From JBKPNZ01 sp046732895 (GTDB taxonomy: Bacteria > Actinomycetota > Thermoleophilia > Solirubrobacterales > 70-9): a stretch of DNA of 45,476 bases. The stretch covers positions 1 through 45,476 of the forward strand of contig JBKPNZ010000056.1 of the NCBI GenBank assembly GCA_046732895.1, written 5' to 3'. The notes under the pieces are model-generated. The model saw only the letters and a list, made by a program, of their open reading frames with translations, made no database searches and was not told where the DNA came from. Below are positions 7,425-15,432 of this stretch, piece after piece; positions within the stretch are counted from its first letter, which is position 1, and the number at the start of each line of letters is the position of its first letter. The translations under genes were made by a program, and so were the position numbers.

Positions 7425-7805
7425 ATGAGCGAAGCGGCGGCGGCGAGCCGCGAGCGCCTTGTCAGACTCGCGGTGATCGCGACGGCGGCGGGCGTCTTCA
7501 GCGGCCTCTTCGGGGTGGGCGGCGGAACGGTGATCGTGCCGCTCCTGATCCTCTGGCTCGGCTACGGCGAGCGCGAGGCCACGGGAACCAGCCTTGCGGC
7601 GATCATCGTGATCGGGGCGTTCGGGGTCGTCGCCCAGGCCCTCTACGGCAACGTCGAAGCCGGCAAGGGGCTCCTGATCGGGGTCCCGGCCGTGGGCGGA
7701 GTGATCGCCGGGGCGGCATTGCAGCAGCGCCTGCCCGAGCGCGCCGTTTCGCTCATCTTCGCGTTCGTCCTGATCGTGATCGCGGTGGAGCTGACCGTCC
7801 CATGA
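7425..7805 (+). CDS. TauE/SafE family protein, N-terminal half
   Basis: 126 residues, half the usual 250 of TauE/SafE transporters (sulfite, sulfoacetate or organic anion export). It has the repeat signature FSGLFGVGGGTVIVPLL and about four hydrophobic segments, corresponding to the first of the family's two internal repeats. The partner half follows 13 bases downstream. The reading frame of the partner is open back across the junction, so a single-base indel near 7800 would join the two into a normal 255-residue protein. Whether this is a natural split, heterodimer or an error cannot be told here. Start ATG nine bases after TAGTAT. Confidence 0.85.
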   Translation: MSEAAAASRERLVRLAVIATAAGVFSGLFGVGGGTVIVPLLILWLGYGEREATGTSLAAIIVIGAFGVVAQALYGNVEAGKGLLIGVPAVGGVIAGAALQQRLPERAVSLIFAFVLIVIAVELTVP

Positions 7806-7818
7806 CCCTCTCGGCACG

Positions 7819-8196
7819 ATGGACATAGTCCTCGCGCTGGCCCTTGCCTTCGCCGGCGGCATGGTCGGCGGCCTCATCGGCGTCGGCGGCGGGATCCTGT
7901 TCGTCCCCGCGCTCGCGATCTTCCTCGACGAGTCGCAGGTGGGCGCCGAGGCGACCTCGCTGCTGGCGATCGTGATCGTCGCGGCCGCGGGAACCTGGCG
8001 GCAGTACGGCTATGGCAACGTGCGCCTGCGCGAGGGGCTGTGGATCGGCGTGCTCTCGCCGCTCGGCGTCGTGCTCGGAGTCGTGGTCGCCAACGCCGTT
8101 TCCCAGCGCGCGCTCGAGCTCGGCTTCGCGGCGCTGCTCGTCTTCGTCGCCGCCCAGCTGGCGCGTCGCGGTATGCGGCCTTCCCCGAGCTCGTGA
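7819..8196 (+). CDS. TauE/SafE family protein, C-terminal half
   Basis: 125 residues with the second repeat signature GGLIGVGGGILFVPALAIFL and about four membrane segments; its layout mirrors the preceding gene, as expected for the two halves of a TauE/SafE transporter. The ATG at 7819 has no obvious Shine-Dalgarno sequence and sits 13 bases after the stop of the first half, so it would depend on translational coupling. Its stop overlaps the next start (TGATG), linking it to arfB. Confidence 0.85.
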   Translation: MDIVLALALAFAGGMVGGLIGVGGGILFVPALAIFLDESQVGAEATSLLAIVIVAAAGTWRQYGYGNVRLREGLWIGVLSPLGVVLGVVVANAVSQRALELGFAALLVFVAAQLARRGMRPSPSS

Positions 8197-8609
8197 TGGA
8201 GGGGCGCCTGAGGGTGAGTGACGACCTCGCAATCCCGCTCGGCGAGATCGAGGTGCGCGCCAGCCGCTCGTCGGGCCCCGGGGGCCAGCATGCGAACGTC
8301 ACCGCCTCGCGCATCGAGGCCGTATTCGACATCGATGCGTCGAACACGCTCAGCGCGGCGCAGCGCGAGCGCCTGCACCGGCGCTTCGGTCGCCGCGTCA
8401 GCGCCGTCGCCCAGGACGCCCGCAGCCAGGCTCGCAACCGTGAGCTCGCGCTGGAGCGGCTCCGATCGCGAATCGCCGGCGGCCTTGCCGTCCCCAAGCG
8501 CCGGCGCGCGACCAAGCCCGGACGCGCAGCGCGCGAGCGCCGGCTCGAGAGCAAGCGGCGGACGTCCGAGCGCAAACGGGCGCGACGGCGCCCCTCGATC
8601 GACGAATAG
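8196..8609 (+). CDS. arfB: Ribosome rescue factor ArfB (RF-1 domain)
   Basis: 137 residues with the catalytic GGQ at 29-31 in SRSSGPGGQHANVTASRIE, followed by the short RF-1 domain and a long, very basic C-terminal tail (KRRRATKPGRAARERRLESK and beyond). ArfB (YaeJ) inserts the tail into the empty mRNA channel of stalled ribosomes and uses GGQ to hydrolyse peptidyl-tRNA. No codon-recognition domain is present, which separates it from RF1/RF2. The ATG at 8196 overlaps the previous stop; a GTG at 8214 preceded by GGAGGGG with nine-base spacing is an equally good start. Its stop abuts the stop of the convergent exoribonuclease. Confidence 0.92.
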   Translation: MEGRLRVSDDLAIPLGEIEVRASRSSGPGGQHANVTASRIEAVFDIDASNTLSAAQRERLHRRFGRRVSAVAQDARSQARNRELALERLRSRIAGGLAVPKRRRATKPGRAARERRLESKRRTSERKRARRRPSIDE

Positions 8610-9545
8610 TCAGCCCGCGCCGTGCTCCAGGGCGCCCTTGATCGTGGCGTCCAGAGCGTTCAGGCGGTACAGGGCGAGCGCCTCGGGCGAGCCGAAGCCG
8701 CGGCCGCGCGGACCGGCGGCCCGAGCCTTCGCGGCACCGGCGTCGGGGCCATGGTGCGAGAGCACGCAGTGGAGAAGGGCAATGCGCCGTTCATCGGGCA
8801 GCTCACCCGCCGCCTCGCCGAGGATCTGGGCGCCAATTGCAAGGTGGCCGAGCATGCGCCCCTCATCAGTGAGGCCGATCTCGGCCCCGTAGGTGAACTC
8901 GCGGACCTTGCCCACGTCGTGCACGATCGCCGCGGCCATCAGAAGGTCCGAGTCGAGCCGGGGGTGCAGCACGCAGACCTCCCCCACCAGCGTCGCGACC
9001 GCGACCGTGTGCTCGAGCAAACCGCCGAGGTAGGCGTGATGCCCACCCCTGGTGCACGGCGCGCGCCTGAACTCCGCCGCGTGAGGGCCTGTGCAGACAA
9101 CCTCGTTCACGAGCGCGGCCAGGCCCGGGTCGTGGACCTCGCGGGCGAGGTGCTCCAGGAATCCCTCGAGCTCCTCGGTCGACCGGTACGCGGCCGGCAG
9201 GAAGTCCGACGGGTCGAACGACCCCGGTTCCAGCCGGCGCAGGTCCTCGACCTCGGCGACGAGCTCGCCGCGGTAGCGCTCGACGCGGCCGCTCACGGCG
9301 ACCGCGTCGCCGCGGTCGAAGCGGGCAGCAAGGCGGTCGACGTCGCGGAAGGCCCGGGCCGGAATCGAGCCGCTTCGATCCCGCAGCTCCAGCGCCAGGT
9401 ACGGCGAGCCGTTGCGCCCGGTCAGCCGATCCTTTCGTGCGCATGCGAAACGCCCCTCGAACCGCCGCCCCGGCCCGAGCTCGGCGACGGTAGGACCGCG
9501 CTCGGGGACCGCCTCGAGCGGGCGCACTGCTGCCTGCGCTTCCAC
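8610..9545 (-). CDS. YhaM-like 3'-5' exoribonuclease (OB-fold + HD domain)
   Basis: About 311 residues from a GTG at 9545; the frame is open further upstream and the start is uncertain. The first third is an OB-fold nucleic-acid binding domain (TGRNGSPYLALELRDRSGSI, GDAVAVSGRVERYRGEL). The rest is an HD hydrolase domain with the metal-site residues in GGHHAYLGGLLEHTVAVA and AAIVHDVGKVREF. The architecture matches Gram-positive YhaM/CbfA-type exonucleases that trim RNA (and ssDNA) 3' ends. It is divergent from the PAC2 gene and convergent with arfB, whose stop it touches. Confidence 0.82.
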   Translation of the reverse strand: MEAQAAVRPLEAVPERGPTVAELGPGRRFEGRFACARKDRLTGRNGSPYLALELRDRSGSIPARAFRDVDRLAARFDRGDAVAVSGRVERYRGELVAEVEDLRRLEPGSFDPSDFLPAAYRSTEELEGFLEHLAREVHDPGLAALVNEVVCTGPHAAEFRRAPCTRGGHHAYLGGLLEHTVAVATLVGEVCVLHPRLDSDLLMAAAIVHDVGKVREFTYGAEIGLTDEGRMLGHLAIGAQILGEAAGELPDERRIALLHCVLSHHGPDAGAAKARAAGPRGRGFGSPEALALYRLNALDATIKGALEHGAG

Positions 9546-9629
9546 GTGCCGATGTTGACTCCGGCCGCGGACGGCTCCGAGCCCGGCAAACCGGCGAACC
9601 GAACCAGCGTGGCGAGGGGCCGCCACCTG

Positions 9630-9635
9630 TAGGCT
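9630..9635 (+). promoter_or_regulatory. PAC2 gene -10 box, leaderless
   Basis: TAGGCT, seven bases before the GTG start at 9643, with no Shine-Dalgarno sequence. Confidence 0.5.
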
Positions 9636-9642
9636 CGCGACC

Positions 9643-10509
9643 GTGGACGCGTTGATCTGGGAAGGGGAGGTTCCGCAGCTGCGGGCCCCGATTCTGGTGG
9701 CCGCGTTCGCAGGTTGGAACGACGCGGCGAGCGCCGCCACCGCCGCCCTTGAAGCCTGTGCCGTCGGTCTCGACTCGGAGCTCGTCGGCCACCTCGATCC
9801 CGAGGAGTTCTTCGACTTTCAGGTGAACCGGCCGACGATTCGGATGACCGAGGGCCAAACCCGGCACATCGACTGGCCGGCAAGCACTCTCGTGAGCGCC
9901 CGGGCGTCAGGGACCGAGCGCGATCTCGTGCTCTTCAGCGGCATCGAGCCGAACCTGCGCTGGCGCACCTTTGCGGCCGCGCTCCTCGACGCCGCCGAGC
10001 GTCTGGGCGTCGAGATGGTGGTCACCCTCGGCGCGCTGCTCGCCGACGTGGCGCACAGCAGGCCGGTCCCGATCACCGGGCTCGCGACCGACCAGGAGCT
10101 CGTCGAGCGCCTTGACCTGAGCCGCTCCAACTACGAAGGGCCGACCGGAATCATCGGCGTGCTCCATGACGCCTGCCGCCAGCGGCGCATCCCGTCCGCG
10201 AGCCTCTGGGCGGCCGTGCCTCATTACGTGGCGGCGGTGCCGAACCCGAAGGCCGCGCTCGCGCTCCTGCGGCGGCTCGAGGGCCTGACCGGCATCGCCG
10301 TCGATGCCTCCGACCTCGAGGACGCCATCGAAGGCTTCGAGCGGCAGGTCGACAGAGCGGTCGCCGCCAACCCCGAGATCCAGGAGCTCGTCACGCGCCT
10401 CGAAGCCGAGCAGGAGGCGGTCGAGACCGGGGGCGAGGTCCCCTCCGGCGACACGATCGCCCGCGAGTTCCAGCGCTTCCTGCGCCAGCGCGGCGAGCGT
10501 GATGGTTGA
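9643..10509 (+). CDS. PAC2 family protein
   Basis: 288 residues starting at GTG. The family core is visible in RAPILVAAFAGWNDAASAAT, a strand-turn-helix that opens the PAC2 (proteasome assembly chaperone 2) fold, followed by LVTLGALLADVAHSRPVPI and the segment YEGPTGIIGVLHDACRQR. PAC2 proteins are common in actinobacteria with a 20S proteasome and ATP-grasp enzymes; their bacterial role is not established. The fused PafBC-like regulator at the window's right end gives weak additional support for a proteasome in this organism. The stop overlaps the start of the next gene by eight bases, so the two are coupled. Confidence 0.88.
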   Translation: MDALIWEGEVPQLRAPILVAAFAGWNDAASAATAALEACAVGLDSELVGHLDPEEFFDFQVNRPTIRMTEGQTRHIDWPASTLVSARASGTERDLVLFSGIEPNLRWRTFAAALLDAAERLGVEMVVTLGALLADVAHSRPVPITGLATDQELVERLDLSRSNYEGPTGIIGVLHDACRQRRIPSASLWAAVPHYVAAVPNPKAALALLRRLEGLTGIAVDASDLEDAIEGFERQVDRAVAANPEIQELVTRLEAEQEAVETGGEVPSGDTIAREFQRFLRQRGERDG

Positions 10510-11299
10510 GCTGGCTGCCCGCGCACACGCCAACCACGTCGCCTTCCTCGCTCGCGCCGCAGAGCACAGTGGTGGCGCCGTAGAGCGCATGAATGGCGGG
10601 GTCGCTTTCGCCTGCGGCCATCCCTTCCCGTTCCTCAACGCGCTCATTCCCGCGGGCGAGACGATGGACCCCGAGGCGTTGATGGAGGGCGCCGCACGAT
10701 TCTTCGCGGCTCAGGAACGACCGGCGTGGAGCCTGTTCACGCGGGCGACCGTCGAGGACGAGGGGCTCGAACGCACCGCGGAGGCACGTGGGCTCACCAT
10801 CGTCAACCCCGACTATCCGGAGATGGTCACCACCGAGCCGCTCGACCAGCCCAGGCTGGATCCCGCTGTCGAGCTCCGCGAGGTCGCAGGCCCTGAGGAG
10901 GTCGCGGCCTACTGGCGGCTCTGCGGCGAGGCCTACGCGAGCCTTGGCTTCCCGCCCGAGATCTTCGATGCCTTCGCCAAGGGCGGGCTGCTCGCGCCGC
11001 CGACGGCCGGATGCCTGGCATGGCTCGATGGGACGCCTGTCGGCGGCGCGACGGTGATCGTGCTCGAGGACGTCGGATTCGTCGGCTGGGTCGCCGCCAG
11101 TCCCGCTGCACGCGGCCGTGGCGTCGGCGCCGCGGTGACGGCGTGGGTCACGAACCGTGCCTTCGAGGACGGAGCGGACTTCGCCTCGCTGCAGGCCTCG
11201 CCGATGGGGCGCTCGGTCTACGAACGCCTCGGCTACCGGACCCTCTTCAGCTACCGGGTTTGGCGCTACGCCTCGGACGCCGGGCAGATCAGCCGGTAG
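10502..11299 (+). CDS. GNAT family N-acetyltransferase
   Basis: 265 residues from an ATG at 10502 inside the end of the PAC2 gene. The acetyl-CoA binding motif A is in the C-terminal half: VAASPAARGRGVGAAVTAWV (R/QxxGxG/A loop). The N-terminal 120 residues have a second, weaker GNAT-like shape, suggesting a tandem-GNAT protein with only the C-terminal half catalytic. The substrate is unknown. The 3' end overlaps the convergent helicase-nuclease gene by 34 bases. Confidence 0.85.
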   Translation: MVELAARAHANHVAFLARAAEHSGGAVERMNGGVAFACGHPFPFLNALIPAGETMDPEALMEGAARFFAAQERPAWSLFTRATVEDEGLERTAEARGLTIVNPDYPEMVTTEPLDQPRLDPAVELREVAGPEEVAAYWRLCGEAYASLGFPPEIFDAFAKGGLLAPPTAGCLAWLDGTPVGGATVIVLEDVGFVGWVAASPAARGRGVGAAVTAWVTNRAFEDGADFASLQASPMGRSVYERLGYRTLFSYRVWRYASDAGQISR

Positions 11300-14200
11300 T
11301 CGCACCAGCTGCAGATCTCATACGAGGGGCGCGGCTCGAAGTCCTGGCCCTCGATCCCCGCCGCCACCTCCAGCACGGTGCGCTCGACCCGCTCGGGATC
11401 GTCCGGCTCGGCCGGAACCTGAACCCGCTCGTCGTCGAGCACGTACCAGTAGCTGCCGCGCTCGGCCTCGATGTCCCACGCCTCTCGGGCGCCGAGCCGG
11501 TACAGGGCGATTTGGACCTCGCCCGCCCGCTCCGGGACAGATTTGCGCTCGCCGGTCTTGTAGTCGATCAGCTCGTAGCCGCCGTCGGGCAGTTGGTCGA
11601 CGCGATCCACTCGGCCGCCGACGTGATGAGGGCCGATCGTGAAGGCGAATCGGCGCTCGAGCCACACCGGGCGGGTCTGCGAGCCCACGTGGCGCTCGTG
11701 ATAGCGGGCAAGGGCCGCCACCGCCCGGTCGCGGTACTGGAGCTCATCGTCCGACGAGCCGAAGCCGTTGCGCCGCCACCCCGCCTCGAACAGGGCCAGC
11801 AGGCGATCGAGGCTGCCGGCGGGATCGAACGTGGGGGCGGCGTCCGAACCGCGCAGCTCCTCGGCGTGGAAGCGCTCCAGGACCTGGTGGACCAGGATCC
11901 CGAATCGCTGGTTGATCGTCGGGTCCTGCGGGATCGCGAAGACGCGCGCGAATTTGTACTTGAGGGGACAGATCCTGTATAGGTCGATGTCGGACGCGGA
12001 GAGCGCCAGCCCGTCGCCGCGGCGCGGGATGAATTGGTCCAGGGACGGCTCGCGCCTCGAGCGGACGAGGTCGCGGCGCGCCTGCGACTCGCGCTCCTCG
12101 CCCGCGACGTACTCGTCCAGCGCCGAGGTCTCGAGCGTCGCACGCTGCTCCGGCGTAGCCACCCGCTGCAGGAGCTCACCGATCGCGGCGAGGCTCTCGG
12201 CCACCGGCTCGGAGCCCGGCCGCTGGATGAGGGCCGCGAGCTTGATCAGCTCCAGGTAGCGGGCGACCGCGCGGTTGACGTCCTCCGCGGTGTCGAGGCG
12301 CATCTCGGAGAGCGCCGACCCCGCTCGCCATGACGCCTCCAGCACCTCGTCGCGGAGCATCCGGTAGGTGGCATGTAGACCCTCCGCCGGGCCGAAGAGC
12401 TCCTCGGTGTGGATCTCCTCCTCCCCGCCGAGCGCCTCGCGGGCCGCCTCGTACAGCGGCGACGCCGGTGTGGACACGTCGGCGACGACCTCGGGCCAGG
12501 AGAGGACGAGCGAATGCGTCGCCCGCGTCATCGCGACGTAGGCGAGGCGGGCGCGGCGGTTAGCGTCGAGCTCCTCTCCGGGCGGCGGCATCTCGTCGTC
12601 GATCAGCTCATCCGGAACCCACGCGTCCTCCCAGGGACGGGCGGCAATCGCGCCGCGATGCAGGCCGAGCAGGTAGACGTGCTCGAACTCGAGGCCTTTG
12701 ACCTGCTCGGGCTCCGCGAGCACGACGGCGCCGCGCGCAGCCGGAGCCAGCGCGTCCCCGTCCCCGGAGAGCTCACCGGCATCGGCGACGGCGGCCAGGT
12801 GGCGGATGAAGTCCCGAGTGGACGCCCGCGGCTCACGCCGGCACCAGCTCGCCGCCAGGTCCGCAAGGCGCGACAGGTTGACCAGGCGCTCGGCGGTCTC
12901 GGGGCTTGCCGCGAAGAGCCGGTGGCGGCGCAGCCCGATCCGCTCGATCAGACGCCTGACGAAGACGTCCGCCCGCATCTCCTCGAGCGCGTTGGCCGCC
13001 GCTCCCTGAAGGCGCAGGAACGCCTGAATGCGGTCCCGCGCCTCGGGTGGCAGCTGCGGGCTCTCAAGACCCGCTTCGAGAGCCGAGACCATGTCGAGCT
13101 TGCGGCGCCGGGCGATCGTCGTGACCCTGGCGAGGTCAACCGAGCGAAGCTCGACGGGCGGCCGGGTGAGGGCACGCACAACGGCCGCTGAATCGTGCGG
13201 GTCGGCGAGCATCCGCAGCCAGGCGAGGGCGTCGCGGACCTCGGGGCGCGCGAAGAAGGCCGCGTCGCCCACGAAGCGGAAGGGAACGCTGCGCTCCTCG
13301 AGCGCGGCGGCGACGAGGCGCCCCTCTCTCCACCCCGAGCCGACGATCACGCCGATGCGGCTGGGCATCACCTCGCCCGCGGCGAGCAGGTGCTCGATCT
13401 CGCGCGCGGCCGCCTGGGCCTGGGCGCGCTCGCCGTCGCAGCGCCAGAACCGCACGATTCCGGAATCAGAGCCGTCGGCGGGCTCGGCGGTCGAAGCGTC
13501 GGACCCGTGGATGGACGCCGCGACGGCTTCCGACGCACGCTCGAGCGCAGGTCCAAAACGAACCGCTCCGGGAAGCACGATCTCCTCCGCATCCGGGAAC
13601 GCCTCGCGGATGACCCGCAGGGTTTGCGCGCCCGCACCGCGGAAGCGGCGCACCGATTGGCGCTCGTCGCAGGTGACCACGAGGTTGCCGTGCCCCGCGA
13701 GTGCGAGGAGCAGGTTCCGGCGGGCGATCCCGGCGTCCTCCAGCTCGTCGGCCATCACATGCGGGTACCGGGCGGCGACCCGGTCGCGGACGTCGGCGCG
13801 TTCGGCGAGCAATCGGGCTGCGTCCAGCACCAGATCGCCGCCGTCGAGGCTGCCCGCATCCCGCAGGATGCGGTCATGCCGCGCGTAAAGCTCGGCGAAC
13901 TCAAGCTCGCGCTGTGCGCGCTCGCGCTCGGCCGGAGCCGTAGCGGCGCGACCCCGTGCCTCGGCCCAAGTACGGATCGCTCCGGCATCCACGCCCTCTG
14001 ACTTGAGGGCATCGATCCGGCGCAGGAGCCGGGCGAGCAGGCCGGCCGGGTTGCCGCGGATCTCGTGCCTGCGAAGGGGCAGATCGTCGATTCGATCGAG
14101 CAGGATCGCGAGCCGGTCCGCGGGGGCGACGGTCGCGAAGAAAGGATCGAGGCCCGCCTCGAGCGCGTACTCGCGCAGGAGCTCTTCCGCGATGTCCTCG

Positions 14201-14469
14201 TAGGGAGCGATCGCAAGCCGCTCGTATGGCGCATCCAGTGCCGACTCCGCCGCCTCGCGCAGGCGGATGGCGGCAGCATGCGATCGGGTTGCGACCAGGA
14301 CGCGCTCGGGCCGCGTGCCGTCGGCGGTGAGGGAGACCAGGCGGGCGACCAGTGCCTCGCTGCGGCCGGACCCTGCGGCGCCGAGGACGAGGAGCGGACC
14401 CTGGCGGTGCCCAGCCACCCGGCGCTGTGCCTCGGTCAGCTCGATTGGGTGATCCGCTGCTCCCTCCAC
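11266..14469 (-). CDS. UvrD-like helicase with Fe-S PD-(D/E)XK nuclease (AdnA/AdnB-like)
   Basis: 1067 residues. An SF1 UvrD-type motor comes first: Walker A GAAGSGRS (30-37), motif II ADELEDAG (Asp241, Glu242), motif III TCDERQSVRRFRGAG, motif V VKGLEFEHVYLLGL and motif VI YVAMTRATHSLVLSW. A RecB-type nuclease ends the chain, with Asp969 and Lys971 in ELIDYKTG. Cys in YRICPLKYKF plus the final CSWCDYRLIC triad form the four-cysteine iron-sulphur staple seen in AddB, AdnA/B and Cas4-like nucleases. The role would be resection of DNA double-strand breaks for RecA. The invariant Walker A lysine is Arg36 here, so ATP hydrolysis by this motor is doubtful. No partner helicase is adjacent, though AdnA and AdnB normally sit together. 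Confidence 0.88.
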   Translation of the reverse strand: MEGAADHPIELTEAQRRVAGHRQGPLLVLGAAGSGRSEALVARLVSLTADGTRPERVLVATRSHAAAIRLREAAESALDAPYERLAIAPYEDIAEELLREYALEAGLDPFFATVAPADRLAILLDRIDDLPLRRHEIRGNPAGLLARLLRRIDALKSEGVDAGAIRTWAEARGRAATAPAERERAQRELEFAELYARHDRILRDAGSLDGGDLVLDAARLLAERADVRDRVAARYPHVMADELEDAGIARRNLLLALAGHGNLVVTCDERQSVRRFRGAGAQTLRVIREAFPDAEEIVLPGAVRFGPALERASEAVAASIHGSDASTAEPADGSDSGIVRFWRCDGERAQAQAAAREIEHLLAAGEVMPSRIGVIVGSGWREGRLVAAALEERSVPFRFVGDAAFFARPEVRDALAWLRMLADPHDSAAVVRALTRPPVELRSVDLARVTTIARRRKLDMVSALEAGLESPQLPPEARDRIQAFLRLQGAAANALEEMRADVFVRRLIERIGLRRHRLFAASPETAERLVNLSRLADLAASWCRREPRASTRDFIRHLAAVADAGELSGDGDALAPAARGAVVLAEPEQVKGLEFEHVYLLGLHRGAIAARPWEDAWVPDELIDDEMPPPGEELDANRRARLAYVAMTRATHSLVLSWPEVVADVSTPASPLYEAAREALGGEEEIHTEELFGPAEGLHATYRMLRDEVLEASWRAGSALSEMRLDTAEDVNRAVARYLELIKLAALIQRPGSEPVAESLAAIGELLQRVATPEQRATLETSALDEYVAGEERESQARRDLVRSRREPSLDQFIPRRGDGLALSASDIDLYRICPLKYKFARVFAIPQDPTINQRFGILVHQVLERFHAEELRGSDAAPTFDPAGSLDRLLALFEAGWRRNGFGSSDDELQYRDRAVAALARYHERHVGSQTRPVWLERRFAFTIGPHHVGGRVDRVDQLPDGGYELIDYKTGERKSVPERAGEVQIALYRLGAREAWDIEAERGSYWYVLDDERVQVPAEPDDPERVERTVLEVAAGIEGQDFEPRPSYEICSWCDYRLICPASEA

Positions 14470-14524
14470 CGCCCTAAAGCTAGCGGCCCGGGTAGAGGTC
14501 GCCGAGGCCCCCGGGGCAGGGGTC

Positions 14525-14530
14525 TAGCAT
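14525..14530 (+). promoter_or_regulatory. -10 box of the IMPase-family gene, leaderless
   Basis: TAGCAT, eight bases before the ATG at 14539, with no Shine-Dalgarno sequence. Confidence 0.5.
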
Positions 14531-14538
14531 GGCCCCCG

Positions 14539-15432
14539 ATGAGCCCGGACCGACCGGTCACGACCAGGGACGCCGCGGAACCGGCAGCCGCGCTCGACGC
14601 CGACTGGCGAGGGGCATGCCGGGCGATGGTGGCGGCGCAGCGCGAGCTCTTCGCCTCAGAGCCCGGGATCGCGGAGCGAACCGAGTACGCGGGCCGCGGC
14701 GAGGGCGGCGACCGTTCCCTCGTGATCGACCGGAAGGCCGAGGACATCGTCTTCGCCGAGCTCGAGCGACTGCATGAGCAGACGGGCGCCCGGCTCAATG
14801 TCGTCTCGGAGGAGCGCGGGGAGGTCCGCTTCGGTGAGGGCGAAGCAGAGCTCCAGGTGATCGTCGATCCGATCGATGGCTCGCTCAACGCCCGCCGCAC
14901 GATCCCGTCGCATTCCCTGAGCATCGCCGTCGCGTCTGGGCCGGCGATGGCAGACGTCGAGCTGGGCTACGTCTACGACTTCGGGGCGAAGGAGGAGTTC
15001 TACGCGCGACGCGGCAGAGGCGCCTGGCTCGGCGACAGGGAGCTCCATGCAGTGGGTCCCGGATACGGCCTCGAGGTGGTGAACATCGAGGCGGCAAAGC
15101 CCGAGCGGATCATCCCGATGCTCGAACGGCTCTCGGGGAAGGCGTTCAGGATCCGGGTTCTCGGCTCGATCGCCCTGTCGCTCTCGTACGTCGCGGCCGG
15201 GCGCTTCGACGGCGCTCTGACCGCGCGTGCCTGCCGCTCGGTCGATGCAGCGGCGGGGCAGCTGATCGCCCGCGAGGCCGGCGCGATGGTCGAACTGCCG
15301 GGATACGAGCTCGGCGAGGCGACGCTCGACCTTGGGGCCCGCTACCACGTGACCGCCGCCCTTGACGCCGAGATGCTCGCGCAGCTGCGCGAGGTCCAGC
15401 GATACGCCGAGGCGGCCGAGCCCCTGACGTGA
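14539..15432 (+). CDS. Inositol monophosphatase family protein
   Basis: 297 residues. The lithium-sensitive phosphatase metal site is complete: Glu in VVSEERG, Asp110 and Asp113 in VDPIDGSLNA, and Asp236 in SVDAAAGQLIAREAGA. The family hydrolyses inositol monophosphate, fructose-1,6-bisphosphate, PAP or histidinol phosphate. The long insertion SLNARRTIPSHSLSIAVASG is closer to the archaeal-type IMPase/FBPase group than to HisN, but the substrate cannot be fixed. The ATG is eight bases after TAGCAT. The stop overlaps the next gene (GTGA), so it is coupled to the DUF2342 gene. Confidence 0.88.
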   Translation: MSPDRPVTTRDAAEPAAALDADWRGACRAMVAAQRELFASEPGIAERTEYAGRGEGGDRSLVIDRKAEDIVFAELERLHEQTGARLNVVSEERGEVRFGEGEAELQVIVDPIDGSLNARRTIPSHSLSIAVASGPAMADVELGYVYDFGAKEEFYARRGRGAWLGDRELHAVGPGYGLEVVNIEAAKPERIIPMLERLSGKAFRIRVLGSIALSLSYVAAGRFDGALTARACRSVDAAAGQLIAREAGAMVELPGYELGEATLDLGARYHVTAALDAEMLAQLREVQRYAEAAEPLT

